Below are positions 1-7,182 of a stretch of 12,701 bases of DNA, one piece after another (the stretch's first letter is position 1; every line of letters begins with the position of its first letter). The position numbers and the translations under genes were made by a program. This DNA is from an uncultured Clostridia bacterium (GTDB taxonomy: Bacteria; Bacillota; Clostridia; Peptostreptococcales; Anaerovoracaceae), in contig CAKQIZ010000057.1 in the NCBI GenBank assembly GCA_934247125.1, forward strand, positions 1-12,701, written 5' to 3'. The notes below the pieces were generated by a model. It had not been told where the DNA came from, did not search any database, and saw only the letters and a list, made by a program, of their open reading frames with translations.

Positions 1-420
1 CTGATAAACATGTTTTCAGACATAACATCGATGATCGCGACTCCGATGGCCGTTGTCATGACAGTGGCACTGTTTTTTATCGCATATTTCGTGATAAGGC
101 TGATACTCAAATCACGCTCGACATATTTCAGCATACTCAGGATGCTTGGAATGGCGAAAAAGCATATCAGGAGGATCCTGGACGTGGAAATGCTGCTGAC
201 AGTGAACATCGCATATCTCATCTTCACAGGATGTGTATTCATGGTGCATTACGGCGTGATCGAAGTGGAATATATCAGAAATCTCATCGAATACATGACG
301 GTGCGTGATTATGTTATCCTCTATGCGATACTCATGTTCATGGCATATCTCATTTCAGGCAAATTCGCAAGGAGCCTGTTCAGGAAGACTGCCATGGGAA
401 CGTTCAGAGAGGAGGAATGA
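1..420 (+). CDS. FtsX/MacB-like ABC transporter permease, 3' end only (partial at the window edge)
   Basis: The reading frame is open to the left edge of the window, so the gene starts outside it; the first internal ATG at 10 is not a supported start. The visible 139 residues hold three hydrophobic segments (about codons 14-36, 66-82 and 103-118). Between the first two lies the cytoplasmic FtsX signature region, RSTYFSILRMLGMAKKHIRR, where permeases of this family contact the ATPase. The protein ends in a charged tail, TFREEE. The stop overlaps the next gene (TGA 418-420), which encodes an ATPase fused to a second permease, so the two permeases probably pair in one exporter complex. The substrate is unknown. 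Related clostridial systems handle antimicrobial peptides or lipoproteins, but nothing here decides that. Confidence 0.85.
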   Translation: MINMFSDITSMIATPMAVVMTVALFFIAYFVIRLILKSRSTYFSILRMLGMAKKHIRRILDVEMLLTVNIAYLIFTGCVFMVHYGVIEVEYIRNLIEYMTVRDYVILYAILMFMAYLISGKFARSLFRKTAMGTFREEE

Positions 421-422
421 TC

Positions 423-2861
423 ATGCTCAGGCTTGAAAATGTAAATAAATATTTTAACAGGAACAGAAAAAACGAGATACATGTTATAAACGAGACCTCT
501 CTTGAAATGGGAAGCACGGGGCTTGTAGCGCTGCTTGGACCGAGCGGATGCGGGAAGACTACGCTGCTCAATGTGATAGGCGGACTCGACAAAGTGAACG
601 GCGGCAAAGTGTTCGTCAACGGACAGCGTATAACGCGGCGCTCATCCGGGAGGATAGACAAGATAAGGAATCTCAACATAGGCTATATATTCCAGAACTA
701 CAACCTGGTTGAAAATATGACTGTGTTCGAAAACGTCGCTGTTGCGCTCAGGATGGTAGGTGTCAAAGACAAGAAAGAGATCGAGGAAAAGGTCAACTAC
801 GTGCTGGAAAAGGTCGGGATGTACAGATACAGGAACCGTTATGCCGACATGCTTTCCGGCGGTGAGCGCCAGAGAGTCGGGATCGCCAGAGCCATAGTAA
901 AAAATCCGGCTATCGTCATAGCTGATGAGCCTACGGGAAACCTCGACAGCAAGAACACACTCGAAGTAATGAATATAATAAAATCGATATCACAGGAAAA
1001 GCTAGTTATACTCGTGACGCACGAGGAGTCTCTGGCTAAGTTCTATGCGTCTAGGATAATAAGGCTGCTGGACGGGCGGGTGGTTTCCGACGAGGAAAAC
1101 CTGAATTCCGAAGGTCTCGACTACCGTATAGAAAACAAGATATATCTGAAGGATATACAAGATCACAAGCGGATAAATTCGCCGCAGTACAGCATCGATC
1201 TTTACAATGATGACAACAGCAGCATCGGCCTGGATATCGTGATAAAGAACAGGAACATCTACATCAGGACGAAGTCTGCGGAAGAGAGGATCGAGATCGT
1301 AGATGACAACTCCAGCCTGGAGTTCGTAGATGATCACTACAGGCAGATGACAAAGGAGGAGCAGGCGGCGAACAGCTTTGATCTGAATCGCCTCGAAACA
1401 GACGGCGTACGTAAATACAAGTCGATAATAAATCCGGTCAGCATGTTCCGCAAAGGCTTCAAGACGGTTGCTAACTACAGTGTGCTGAAAAAGATACTGA
1501 TGGCAGGCTTCTTGATATCGGCGATGTTCATAACGTATGCTATGTCGAATATCGCAGGAGTCATGAATGTCACAGACGATGAATTCGTCAGCGCAGACAA
1601 ATCATACCTGACTCTGGTGAGCAAGAAGACAGATGTGCAGACATACCAGAAATATGAAAGTGATGAGTCATTCAGCTACGTGATGCCCGGCGATTCCAAA
1701 ATCGCCATGCAAATGCCGTTCAGCAGCTATTTCCAGACCCGGTACGGCTCTGCAAGATTCGAGGGTTCGCTTTCGGATGCAGGTAAGCTGGATGCGTCAG
1801 ATCTGATAGCGGGAAGGCTACCGGAGCAAAGCAATGAGATCGTTGTCGATAAGATGGTGCTGGACAGTGTCATAGACGATCAGATGAGCAAATCTGCGGG
1901 CTACGGCACGCCAGGGAGCTTCGTAGGCGGCGTGGTGCCGGTGAACAACATGCCGGATTTCGTGATAGTAGGAGTCAGTGATCTTAAAAGCCCGTGCATA
2001 TATGCGAGCCGTGATGTTTTCGTAAATATCCTTGCTAATACAGGAACCGGAGAAGAAGGGGAGCCGGTCGACAATAGCGGCGGCACTGCCAGCAGTGGTC
2101 TTATAGACTACAGCCTCAAATCGTCAGACATCACGTTGACTAAGGGAAGCTGGCCTGTGAACGACTATGAGGTCATAGTAAACGAAAAAAACAAGGAAAA
2201 CATGCCGCTGAACAAGGAAATATCACAGAAGGTGAACGGAACTAAACTCAAGGTGACCGGCTACTTCAAGGATAAAAGCGACAGCGATTTTATGCTTGTA
2301 AACAACAATACTGTCAAGTATGATCTGATAAGAAGCAAGGAAAATGTGACGCTGTGCCCTGTCGATAAGGAAGCTTCACTCGAAAAGCTGAGAGCCGAAA
2401 AAGTAAACGTGAAAGATACCTATGAAGACAGCAGACAGCAGTATATGAGCAAGATGTGGTCATCGATGCTTTCAACGCTGGTGATGGCCGGAGTGATACT
2501 GTTCATTTCGATCATCGAGATATATCTGATAATAAGAGCATCGTTCCTGTCACGTGTAAAAGAAGTAGGTGTGTACCGGGCGATCGGTGTCAGGAAAGGC
2601 GATATCTACAGGATGTTTATAGGAGAGATATTCGCTATCACGACGATAGCCGGCATACCGGGATTCGCGCTGATGACATTCTGCATGTACAAGATCTCGA
2701 AGATCTCATATTTCAATGATGCTTTCCTGGTAACGGAAGCGACATCGGCAATATGCCTTGTGCTGATATACGGTATAAATCTGCTGTTCGGACTTCTGCC
2801 GGTCATGAGAACGATGAGAAAGACGCCGGCAGCGATACTCAGCAGGACAGATGTGAACTGA
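423..2861 (+). CDS. ABC transporter ATP-binding protein fused to FtsX-like permease
   Basis: This is an ATPase-permease fusion of MacB-like type. An in-frame ATG at 417 overlaps the upstream stop, but GGAGG at 411-415 lies one base from it and seven bases from the ATG at 423, so I prefer 423 (812 residues, starting MLRLENVN). Numbering from 417: Walker A GPSGCGKTT at 41-49, Q-loop FQN near 92, signature LSGGE at 146-150, Walker B IVIADE at 166-171, and the switch His in VTHEE at 202. A long polar linker runs to about 355. The first membrane helix is at about 360-381, a roughly 300-residue extracytoplasmic domain follows, and three more helices lie near 687-708, 734-757 and 778-797. The FtsX motif GVYRAIGVRKGDIYRM sits at about 718-733. 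All catalytic motifs are intact. It is coupled to the partial permease gene upstream. The substrate cannot be inferred. Confidence 0.9.
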   Translation: MLRLENVNKYFNRNRKNEIHVINETSLEMGSTGLVALLGPSGCGKTTLLNVIGGLDKVNGGKVFVNGQRITRRSSGRIDKIRNLNIGYIFQNYNLVENMTVFENVAVALRMVGVKDKKEIEEKVNYVLEKVGMYRYRNRYADMLSGGERQRVGIARAIVKNPAIVIADEPTGNLDSKNTLEVMNIIKSISQEKLVILVTHEESLAKFYASRIIRLLDGRVVSDEENLNSEGLDYRIENKIYLKDIQDHKRINSPQYSIDLYNDDNSSIGLDIVIKNRNIYIRTKSAEERIEIVDDNSSLEFVDDHYRQMTKEEQAANSFDLNRLETDGVRKYKSIINPVSMFRKGFKTVANYSVLKKILMAGFLISAMFITYAMSNIAGVMNVTDDEFVSADKSYLTLVSKKTDVQTYQKYESDESFSYVMPGDSKIAMQMPFSSYFQTRYGSARFEGSLSDAGKLDASDLIAGRLPEQSNEIVVDKMVLDSVIDDQMSKSAGYGTPGSFVGGVVPVNNMPDFVIVGVSDLKSPCIYASRDVFVNILANTGTGEEGEPVDNSGGTASSGLIDYSLKSSDITLTKGSWPVNDYEVIVNEKNKENMPLNKEISQKVNGTKLKVTGYFKDKSDSDFMLVNNNTVKYDLIRSKENVTLCPVDKEASLEKLRAEKVNVKDTYEDSRQQYMSKMWSSMLSTLVMAGVILFISIIEIYLIIRASFLSRVKEVGVYRAIGVRKGDIYRMFIGEIFAITTIAGIPGFALMTFCMYKISKISYFNDAFLVTEATSAICLVLIYGINLLFGLLPVMRTMRKTPAAILSRTDVN

Positions 2862-2896
2862 TGCAGGACATATGTGAAATAATGATGAAATAATGA
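2842..2896 (+). repeat. Imperfect tandem duplications spanning the stop codon of the ABC fusion gene
   Basis: A 21-base unit (GCAGGACAGATGTGAACTGAT, 2842-2862) is followed directly by a copy matching at 18 of 21 positions (2863-2883). Overlapping the second copy, an 11-base unit TGAAATAATGA is perfectly tandem at 2875-2885 and 2886-2896. The stop codon TGA (2859-2861) lies in the first copy. This looks like replication slippage and has no obvious function. Confidence 0.6.
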
Positions 2897-2993
2897 GGAT
2901 TCTGGATCACGCCCTCAGGATGCTCCACACGCACTCGAGCAGAGCCAGTGCAGTGATACCGAACAGATAGATCTTTATATTGACGAACTGAAT

Positions 2994-3035
2994 GAAGCAG
3001 GAACCTTTTGCAAACGAGGCAGAGGCTCCTGCTTC
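2994..3035. other. Stem-loop between convergent genes
   Basis: GAAGCAGGA at 2994-3002 pairs with TCCTGCTTC at 3027-3035. Two more base pairs follow after one mismatch, leaving a loop of about 20 bases. It lies between the plus-strand ABC fusion gene and the minus-strand ferredoxin gene, where a bidirectional terminator would be expected. Neither side has a T-run, so an intrinsic terminator is not demonstrated. Confidence 0.4.
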
Positions 3036-3095
3036 ACCGGTTTCGGGGATGTCATATCTCCTTGAAAGTCGCTGATAACACAGATCGCGATGCTG

Positions 3096-3926
3096 TTATA
3101 TGAAAAAGTCTGAGTCTGCGCGGTGTGCGTAGTTTTCCTTCAGCATTTCCACGTGCGAGAGGAATGCAGGATCGTCGAAGTATTTAGCGTGTGTCGGACA
3201 CTGTTTGATGCATGCCTGGCATTTCACGCAGGTGCCGGTGACGAGCTTCGGGTCTTCGCGCGAGATCGATCCCATCGGACAGACGTCTGCACATATACCA
3301 CAGCCGTTGCAGAGTTCTTCTTTTGTTTTAGGCTTTGCCTTGAGGAAGACTGCGGGCTTGCCGTCAGTGCCAAGGGGTGTGTAGTAGCGTGTCACGGGTT
3401 CTTCGCCATTCACTGCGACAGGTACAGGTATGTTGTCAGGGTCTGTTTTCAGTGCTTTTTCGGCAGCTCGGCATGCAAAGGCGCAGATATCGGCAATATC
3501 TGCAGCATCAGGCCGTCCGGGTGCGAGTTTACCGGAAAATGCGTGCTCGCATACGACGCCTGCAGCTGCGATAGTGTGGAAACCGTTGTTTTCCAGTTCG
3601 TTGCGGAGCTCGATCAGCGCATTGTCATAGCTGCGGTTGCCGAAACATACTACAGGTATCGCGAGCGCGCCGTCAGCTTTAAAAAGCTCCTGTACGAACG
3701 GCAGGAATTTATTCGGTATACGTCCTGCGTAGACCGGAGTGCCGAATACGATCAGCTCGTCGTTTGCAAAGCGCCTGATCTTCTGATGTGCTGCGGGAAG
3801 TGTGAAATCGTCTTCTGTCATCGGGATATCTAACTTCTTCGCGATAGCCTCTGCCATCGCGCATACAGTTTTTCTGACGTTGCCGGTAGGGCTTATATAT
3901 ACAGCCACAACTTTTGATATATTCAT
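3096..3926 (-). CDS. EFR1-type protein: flavodoxin domain plus two [4Fe-4S] ferredoxin clusters
   Basis: A 276-residue electron-transfer protein. The N-terminal half is flavodoxin-like: VVAVYISPTGN at about 6-16 forms the FMN-phosphate loop, FGTPVYAGRIP at 61-71 matches the second flavin loop, and VVCFGNRSYDNAL lies at 92-104. The C-terminal part carries two 4Fe-4S motifs: Cys206, 209, 212 and 216 (CNGCGICADVCP) and Cys233, 236, 239 and 243 (CVKCQACIKQCP). The longest frame begins at 3941, but AAGGAG falls inside its first codons and lies correctly spaced before the ATG at 3926, so the protein starts MNISKVVAVY. Such proteins shuttle electrons in anaerobes; partners are unknown. The gene stands alone, facing away from the ABC module and convergent with the ABC fusion gene. 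A promoter and structured leader lie upstream. Confidence 0.88.
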   Translation of the reverse strand: MNISKVVAVYISPTGNVRKTVCAMAEAIAKKLDIPMTEDDFTLPAAHQKIRRFANDELIVFGTPVYAGRIPNKFLPFVQELFKADGALAIPVVCFGNRSYDNALIELRNELENNGFHTIAAAGVVCEHAFSGKLAPGRPDAADIADICAFACRAAEKALKTDPDNIPVPVAVNGEEPVTRYYTPLGTDGKPAVFLKAKPKTKEELCNGCGICADVCPMGSISREDPKLVTGTCVKCQACIKQCPTHAKYFDDPAFLSHVEMLKENYAHRADSDFFI

Positions 3927-3946
3927 AAAAACTCCTTTCATCTGTT

Positions 3947-4018
3947 TGTCAGCCGCAGGCTGACATAAAGGTTATCCTTGCCAAAGGGTTTCAATTATTT
4001 GTCGGTCGCAGACCGACA
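3947..4018 (-). repeat. Two tandem covarying hairpins in the leader of the EFR1-type gene
   Basis: Hairpin 1 (3947-3965) is TGTCAGCC-GCA-GGCTGACA. Hairpin 2 (4000-4018) is TGTCGGTC-GCA-GACCGACA. Each has a perfect 8-bp stem and the same GCA trinucleotide loop. They start 53 bases apart, and each is followed by TAAAGG on the plus strand. The two positions that differ in the stem are compensated on the other arm (A-T to G-C, C-G to T-A), so pairing has been kept. They lie between the promoter near 4050 and the start at 3926, so they would be in the mRNA leader. They could be dispersed intergenic repeats or a regulatory RNA structure. Confidence 0.65.
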
Positions 4019-4048
4019 TAAAGGGTACACCTCTGCGGTGCCTGATTT

Positions 4049-4057
4049 ATTATAACA
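4049..4057 (-). promoter_or_regulatory. Extended -10 promoter for the EFR1-type gene
   Basis: On the minus strand the sequence reads TGTTATAAT, an extended -10 (TGn plus perfect TATAAT at 4054-4049). No good -35 is visible, which is usual for extended -10 promoters. The predicted start of transcription is near 4042, giving a leader of about 115 bases that contains both covarying hairpins. A small inverted repeat, CGCAT/ATGCG (4062-4074), lies just upstream. Confidence 0.5.
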
Positions 4058-4177
4058 TAAGCGCATCGTATGCGGTCAGTGATAGTTACATCTCGTCAAT
4101 TAAAATGAAATTTTGCTGGGATTTCATGCTGAACGCTCTGGCTATTTCTGGTTCGACTCCCCTGAATATAGCATAAT

Positions 4178-4211
4178 AAAAATCCCAGAAGCTCAAGCCT
4201 CTGAGATTTTT
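4178..4211 (+). terminator. Terminator-like hairpin, readable in both directions
   Basis: AAAAATC at 4178-4184 pairs with GATTTTT at 4205-4211. An inner stem of CAGA/TCTG extended by GC/GC lies around a short loop. The T-run is followed by more T on the plus strand and A-runs flank the other side, so it could stop transcription both ways. No gene ends immediately before it on either strand. Together with the repeats at 4251-4326 it fills the 3927-4370 gap between the EFR1-type gene and the ABC module. Confidence 0.6.
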
Positions 4212-4250
4212 CTTTTGGCAAATGACTCTAATTTTGATAGAAACCCGTTA

Positions 4251-4326
4251 AGGGGGTGCAACTACGGTTTAGAGGGGGGTGCATTTTTGATTTTAGGGGG
4301 TGCAATTCGCCACTGAGGGGTTGCAA
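4251..4326 (+). repeat. Four phased direct repeats of a G-run followed by TGCA
   Basis: AGGGGGTGCAA (4251-4261), GGGGGGTGCAT (4274-4284), AGGGGGTGCAA (4295-4305) and AGGGGTTGCAA (4316-4326) repeat in the same orientation. TGCA starts at 4257, 4280, 4301 and 4322, so the period is 21-23 bases, about two helical turns. A lone TGCA at 4346 continues the spacing without the G-run. Such arrays suit cooperative protein binding. Terminal regions of IS21-family elements carry repeated sites of this kind, so a remnant insertion sequence end is one explanation. No transposase gene is in the window. Confidence 0.6.
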
Positions 4327-4370
4327 TACTTTCTTCAGCAAAAAATGCACCAGTCACAGTTTGTTTGCTC

Positions 4371-5831
4371 CTATATGAGGGTTACAAAATACGTTCTGAC
4401 TTGCTCGAGTGCTTCTGCCGTCCAACTGCCCGAGTCGGTAATTTCGCCGTTCTCAAAGAACAGGAATCGGTCGCAGCATTTCTCCACAAGCTCTGGGTCA
4501 TGGGTGATGACGAACTGCGTTTTCCCCATCTCAGAGAGGCGCCGGATATTCTCTGCCACGCGCTCCATGTTGCGGTAGTCGAGACCGCTGGTGGGTTCGT
4601 CGTAGAAGATAATATCCTTTTGTGCCGCCAGTGCGCCTGCGATGGCAAGCCTCTGCTTCTGTCCGCCCGACAGCGCCATGGGATGTGCCTCCCGATAGCC
4701 CCAAAGCTCCATGCGCCGCAGCATTTCTTCGGCAGTGGAACGCTTTTCATCCTCGGACAGGCGCAACCCCAGCGTCACATCCTCCGACACGCTCTCGGAG
4801 AAAAGCTGGTGGTTGACGTCCTGAAATACCATGTAGGCAAGACTGCTCAGTTTTCGCCCTGCATAGCGTTTTTTACCGTCGATGATCTGTGCCTTACACT
4901 TGCGGACAAGTCCGCACAGGCACCTTGCGAAGGTGCTTTTTCCTGCGCCGTTGTTGCCGAGGACGGCCACCACTGCGCCTTTGGGAATTTTCAGTTCCGG
5001 AATGTTCAGCGTAAATTCGCCATCGGAACTGCAAAACGAAGAGATGATATATTGTGCGTCTGCGCGGCGCTCTTTCACCTGCGGGGCAAAGCGGCAGGAA
5101 CCGCGCAGCCCTTCCGCGTGAAGCTCGTCCGGTGTTCTGCGCCAGAACTCGTCTGCCGGTACATCTTCGACGATGCTGCCCTCTTGAAATACCACCACAC
5201 GATCCGCAAGGCCCCTCAGCCACCAGAGCCGGTGCTCGGCAACAAGAACAGTTTTCCCCTCCGACTTCCACTTGGCGACGATCTCCCGCAGCTCCCGAAT
5301 GGCGGAAATGTCCAGATTTGATGTCGGCTCATCCAAAACGAGGATCGGCGGCCTAAGCATACTGACAGAGGCACAGGCAATTTTCTGCTTTTCGCCGCCG
5401 GAGAGCTGGGAGACATTCTTACCAAGCAGCTTTTCAAGCCGGAAGTCCTGAACGGCCTCTGTGAAGCGGCGCAATATTTCCCGCTTCTCCATGCCGATAT
5501 TCTCACAGGCGAACACGATCTCCGTGTCGGTCAGAAGCGTATAAAACTGCGACTTGGGATTCTGGAACACGGAGCCGACCGTCCCGGCCAGCTCATGGAG
5601 TTGGAGTTGGGTGGTGTCATTTCCGTTCACCATGACGGAGCCCGTCAGCTTTCCCTCGTAATAGCAGGGGATCAGACCGTTGACCAGCCGCCCGAAGGTT
5701 GTCTTGCCGCTGCCGGATTCGCCGCACAGCAGCACCGTCTGCCCCTGTGGGATGCAGAGACTGACATCCTTTAGCGCGCCGTCCGTCACGGCGTTTTCAT
5801 AGGAATAGCATACATTTTTGATCTCGATCAT
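4371..5831 (-). CDS. ECF transporter A-component: two fused ATP-binding domains
   Basis: The 486-residue protein contains two complete ABC ATPase domains, replacing the separate EcfA and EcfA' of other systems. Domain 1: Walker A GESGSGKT at 37-44, Q-loop VFQNP near 88-92, signature LSGGE at 143-147, Walker B ILVLDE at 163-168, switch His200. Domain 2: Walker A GNNGAGKS at 292-299, VFQ at 335-337, LSGGQ at 387-391, IIFYDE at 407-412, His444. Both sites keep all catalytic residues. It would power the membrane complex made with the T- and S-components encoded just upstream. Its ATG lies one base after the T-component stop, with only a weak AAGGTG-type site, so translational coupling is likely. 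It is the last gene of the operon, and no convincing terminator follows before the G-run repeats. Confidence 0.9.
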   Translation of the reverse strand: MIEIKNVCYSYENAVTDGALKDVSLCIPQGQTVLLCGESGSGKTTFGRLVNGLIPCYYEGKLTGSVMVNGNDTTQLQLHELAGTVGSVFQNPKSQFYTLLTDTEIVFACENIGMEKREILRRFTEAVQDFRLEKLLGKNVSQLSGGEKQKIACASVSMLRPPILVLDEPTSNLDISAIRELREIVAKWKSEGKTVLVAEHRLWWLRGLADRVVVFQEGSIVEDVPADEFWRRTPDELHAEGLRGSCRFAPQVKERRADAQYIISSFCSSDGEFTLNIPELKIPKGAVVAVLGNNGAGKSTFARCLCGLVRKCKAQIIDGKKRYAGRKLSSLAYMVFQDVNHQLFSESVSEDVTLGLRLSEDEKRSTAEEMLRRMELWGYREAHPMALSGGQKQRLAIAGALAAQKDIIFYDEPTSGLDYRNMERVAENIRRLSEMGKTQFVITHDPELVEKCCDRFLFFENGEITDSGSWTAEALEQVRTYFVTLI

Positions 5832-5832
5832 C

Positions 5833-6567
5833 TTACCGTCCTGTCACCTTTGCAAATATAAACAGCGAAACCACCGCCACGCAGAGCAGAAATACAGCGA
5901 TGTCCTGCACACGAAATCCCATAGGGCAGACATTACTGCGTTTGCCCGGTGTGTCCAGCCCTCGCGTCATGGCCGAGGCGGACAGTTCGTTGCCCACCTG
6001 CATCAGCTCCGTCAGCAGCGGCACCATCCGGTATTCCAGCATCTCCAACGGATGCTCCAAGCCTCCGACCCCCCGCAGCCGCAGAGCATCCCGAATCATT
6101 CCGTATTCCTCACGGATTGTAGGAAAGAAACGAAACATGACGGAGACCGGAACGGAGAACTTTTTGGAGATGTGAAAGCCGTCCATGGCTCCGATAAACT
6201 CGCTGACCGTGGTGGACGAGAGCAGCACATCAAACATGGCGAGCCCCGGAAGCATCTGCGTGAAGATCGCCGCCAGCGCACCGGAGATGATGCTGAAAAA
6301 CGGCGCATCCATCTGGCGAAGGAGCATCGGAAGCATAAGGCAGAGCACATACACCATCCCATAGACTGCCGCTTTCCGATATCTTCGCAGGATCAGGAAG
6401 GATACAAAGGGAACCGCCGCCAGAACGGGGAGAACAAAGCGCATGACACCGGTATACTCGCAAGAGAACATGAGGAAAGACACCGTAAGGCAGAGAATGA
6501 TTTTCGTTCGTGCATCCAGATAGAGCTGCCGCGCTCTGGGCTTTTCGGCAAATAATATCCCCTGCAT
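5833..6567 (-). CDS. ecfT: ECF transporter T-component (transmembrane coupling protein)
   Basis: A 244-residue CbiQ/EcfT-family membrane protein. Hydrophobic segments lie near 23-38, 44-60, 68-82, 91-112 and, at the C-terminus, 222-239 (VQDIAVFLLCVAVVSLFIF). The cytoplasmic part carries the two coupling-helix motifs of the family: DALRLRGVGG at about 161-170 and SASAMTRGLD at about 196-205. These contact the two ATPases. The ATG shares one base with the stop of the S-component gene (TGATG), and the stop is one base before the double ATPase gene, so the three ECF proteins are made in tight stoichiometry. Length is normal for the family. Confidence 0.88.
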   Translation of the reverse strand: MQGILFAEKPRARQLYLDARTKIILCLTVSFLMFSCEYTGVMRFVLPVLAAVPFVSFLILRRYRKAAVYGMVYVLCLMLPMLLRQMDAPFFSIISGALAAIFTQMLPGLAMFDVLLSSTTVSEFIGAMDGFHISKKFSVPVSVMFRFFPTIREEYGMIRDALRLRGVGGLEHPLEMLEYRMVPLLTELMQVGNELSASAMTRGLDTPGKRSNVCPMGFRVQDIAVFLLCVAVVSLFIFAKVTGR

Positions 6568-7166
6568 CAGATCATTCCGCTCTTGGCAAAGTGCTTTTTC
6601 AGGACAGTTTTTCCCAACAGGCCGCCCAGCGCGCCGCCCGCAAAGGCGGTAATTGCAAGAAGCGGCAGCATATAGCCGTGGGAGAAATATCCGGAGATGA
6701 TGTCCATATATTCCTGCCCGTAGTAGGCGGTCTTTTCCGCCAGCTGCGCCTCAGTCATAAAGGCAAAGCCCAGAACATTGGCGTTGGCACCCACGCTGCA
6801 AACGGCATAGGACAGGATGGCGGCAGAGGTGCTGGCATACCGCTTTGCCTTCAGAATAAATTCGGCGATGAGCGCGCAAAGAGTGCCTGCAATGAGGCTG
6901 TAAATGCCGACGCCTGCCAGTGTGAGGATCGCGCCGTAGATGATGTAGGTGATGAGCACCATGCCGAACTTTTTGATTTTGGAAAAGTAGAGCATCATAG
7001 GGATGCCCAGTACCAGAGAGCTGACAAAGGGGATCATCATGTTTACCAGCGGGATAAAGCCCATAGCCGCCGCGATGAGAAGATTGAGGATGAAATATAC
7101 GGCGGTAAAAATGCCGATGCTGATCAGATCCTTTCCGTTCAGCTTGCTTTTATTTTTTGTGTTCAT
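6567..7166 (-). CDS. MptD-family ECF transporter S-component (substrate-binding membrane protein)
   Basis: The 199-residue protein is very hydrophobic, with about five to six membrane segments. It opens MNTKNKSKLNGKDLISIGIFTA; the stretch KLNGKDLISIGIFTAVYF followed by NLLIAAAMGFIP is typical of MptD-family S-components. A later glycine-rich helix (ITAFAGGALGGLLGKTVLKK) closes the protein. The S-component decides what the ECF transporter imports, but substrates of this family are poorly defined. AGGAGG lies seven bases before the ATG at 7166. It sits 16 bases after the second ABC half-transporter and overlaps the T-component by one base. A metal-chelate or siderophore substrate is suggested only by the neighbouring half-transporters. 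Confidence 0.85.
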   Translation of the reverse strand: MNTKNKSKLNGKDLISIGIFTAVYFILNLLIAAAMGFIPLVNMMIPFVSSLVLGIPMMLYFSKIKKFGMVLITYIIYGAILTLAGVGIYSLIAGTLCALIAEFILKAKRYASTSAAILSYAVCSVGANANVLGFAFMTEAQLAEKTAYYGQEYMDIISGYFSHGYMLPLLAITAFAGGALGGLLGKTVLKKHFAKSGMI

Positions 7167-7182
7167 GTAAATACCTCCTGAA

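Noticed and set aside
3123..3833. Long plus-strand open frame opposite the EFR1-type gene
   Set aside because: It is the antisense shadow of a gene with clear flavodoxin and ferredoxin motifs; it is Cys-rich only because it mirrors that gene.
3927..4074. CRISPR array suggested by the repeated GCA-loop hairpins
   Set aside because: There are only two copies, they differ in the stem, the intervening sequence is not spacer-like, and no cas gene is nearby.
4141..4176. tRNA 3'-end-like string GGTTCGACTCCC ending in GCA, a possible integration site
   Set aside because: The bases flanking the TTCGACT loop pair at only two of five positions, and no matching 5' half, anticodon arm or acceptor stem is present.
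4105..4176. Plus-strand 23-codon frame beginning MKFCWDF
   Set aside because: It has no ribosome binding site, no recognisable sequence, and overlaps the inverted repeats better explained as RNA or DNA structure.
4365..5321. Plus-strand 318-codon frame opposite the double ATPase gene
   Set aside because: It is antisense to complete Walker and signature motifs and has no independent support.
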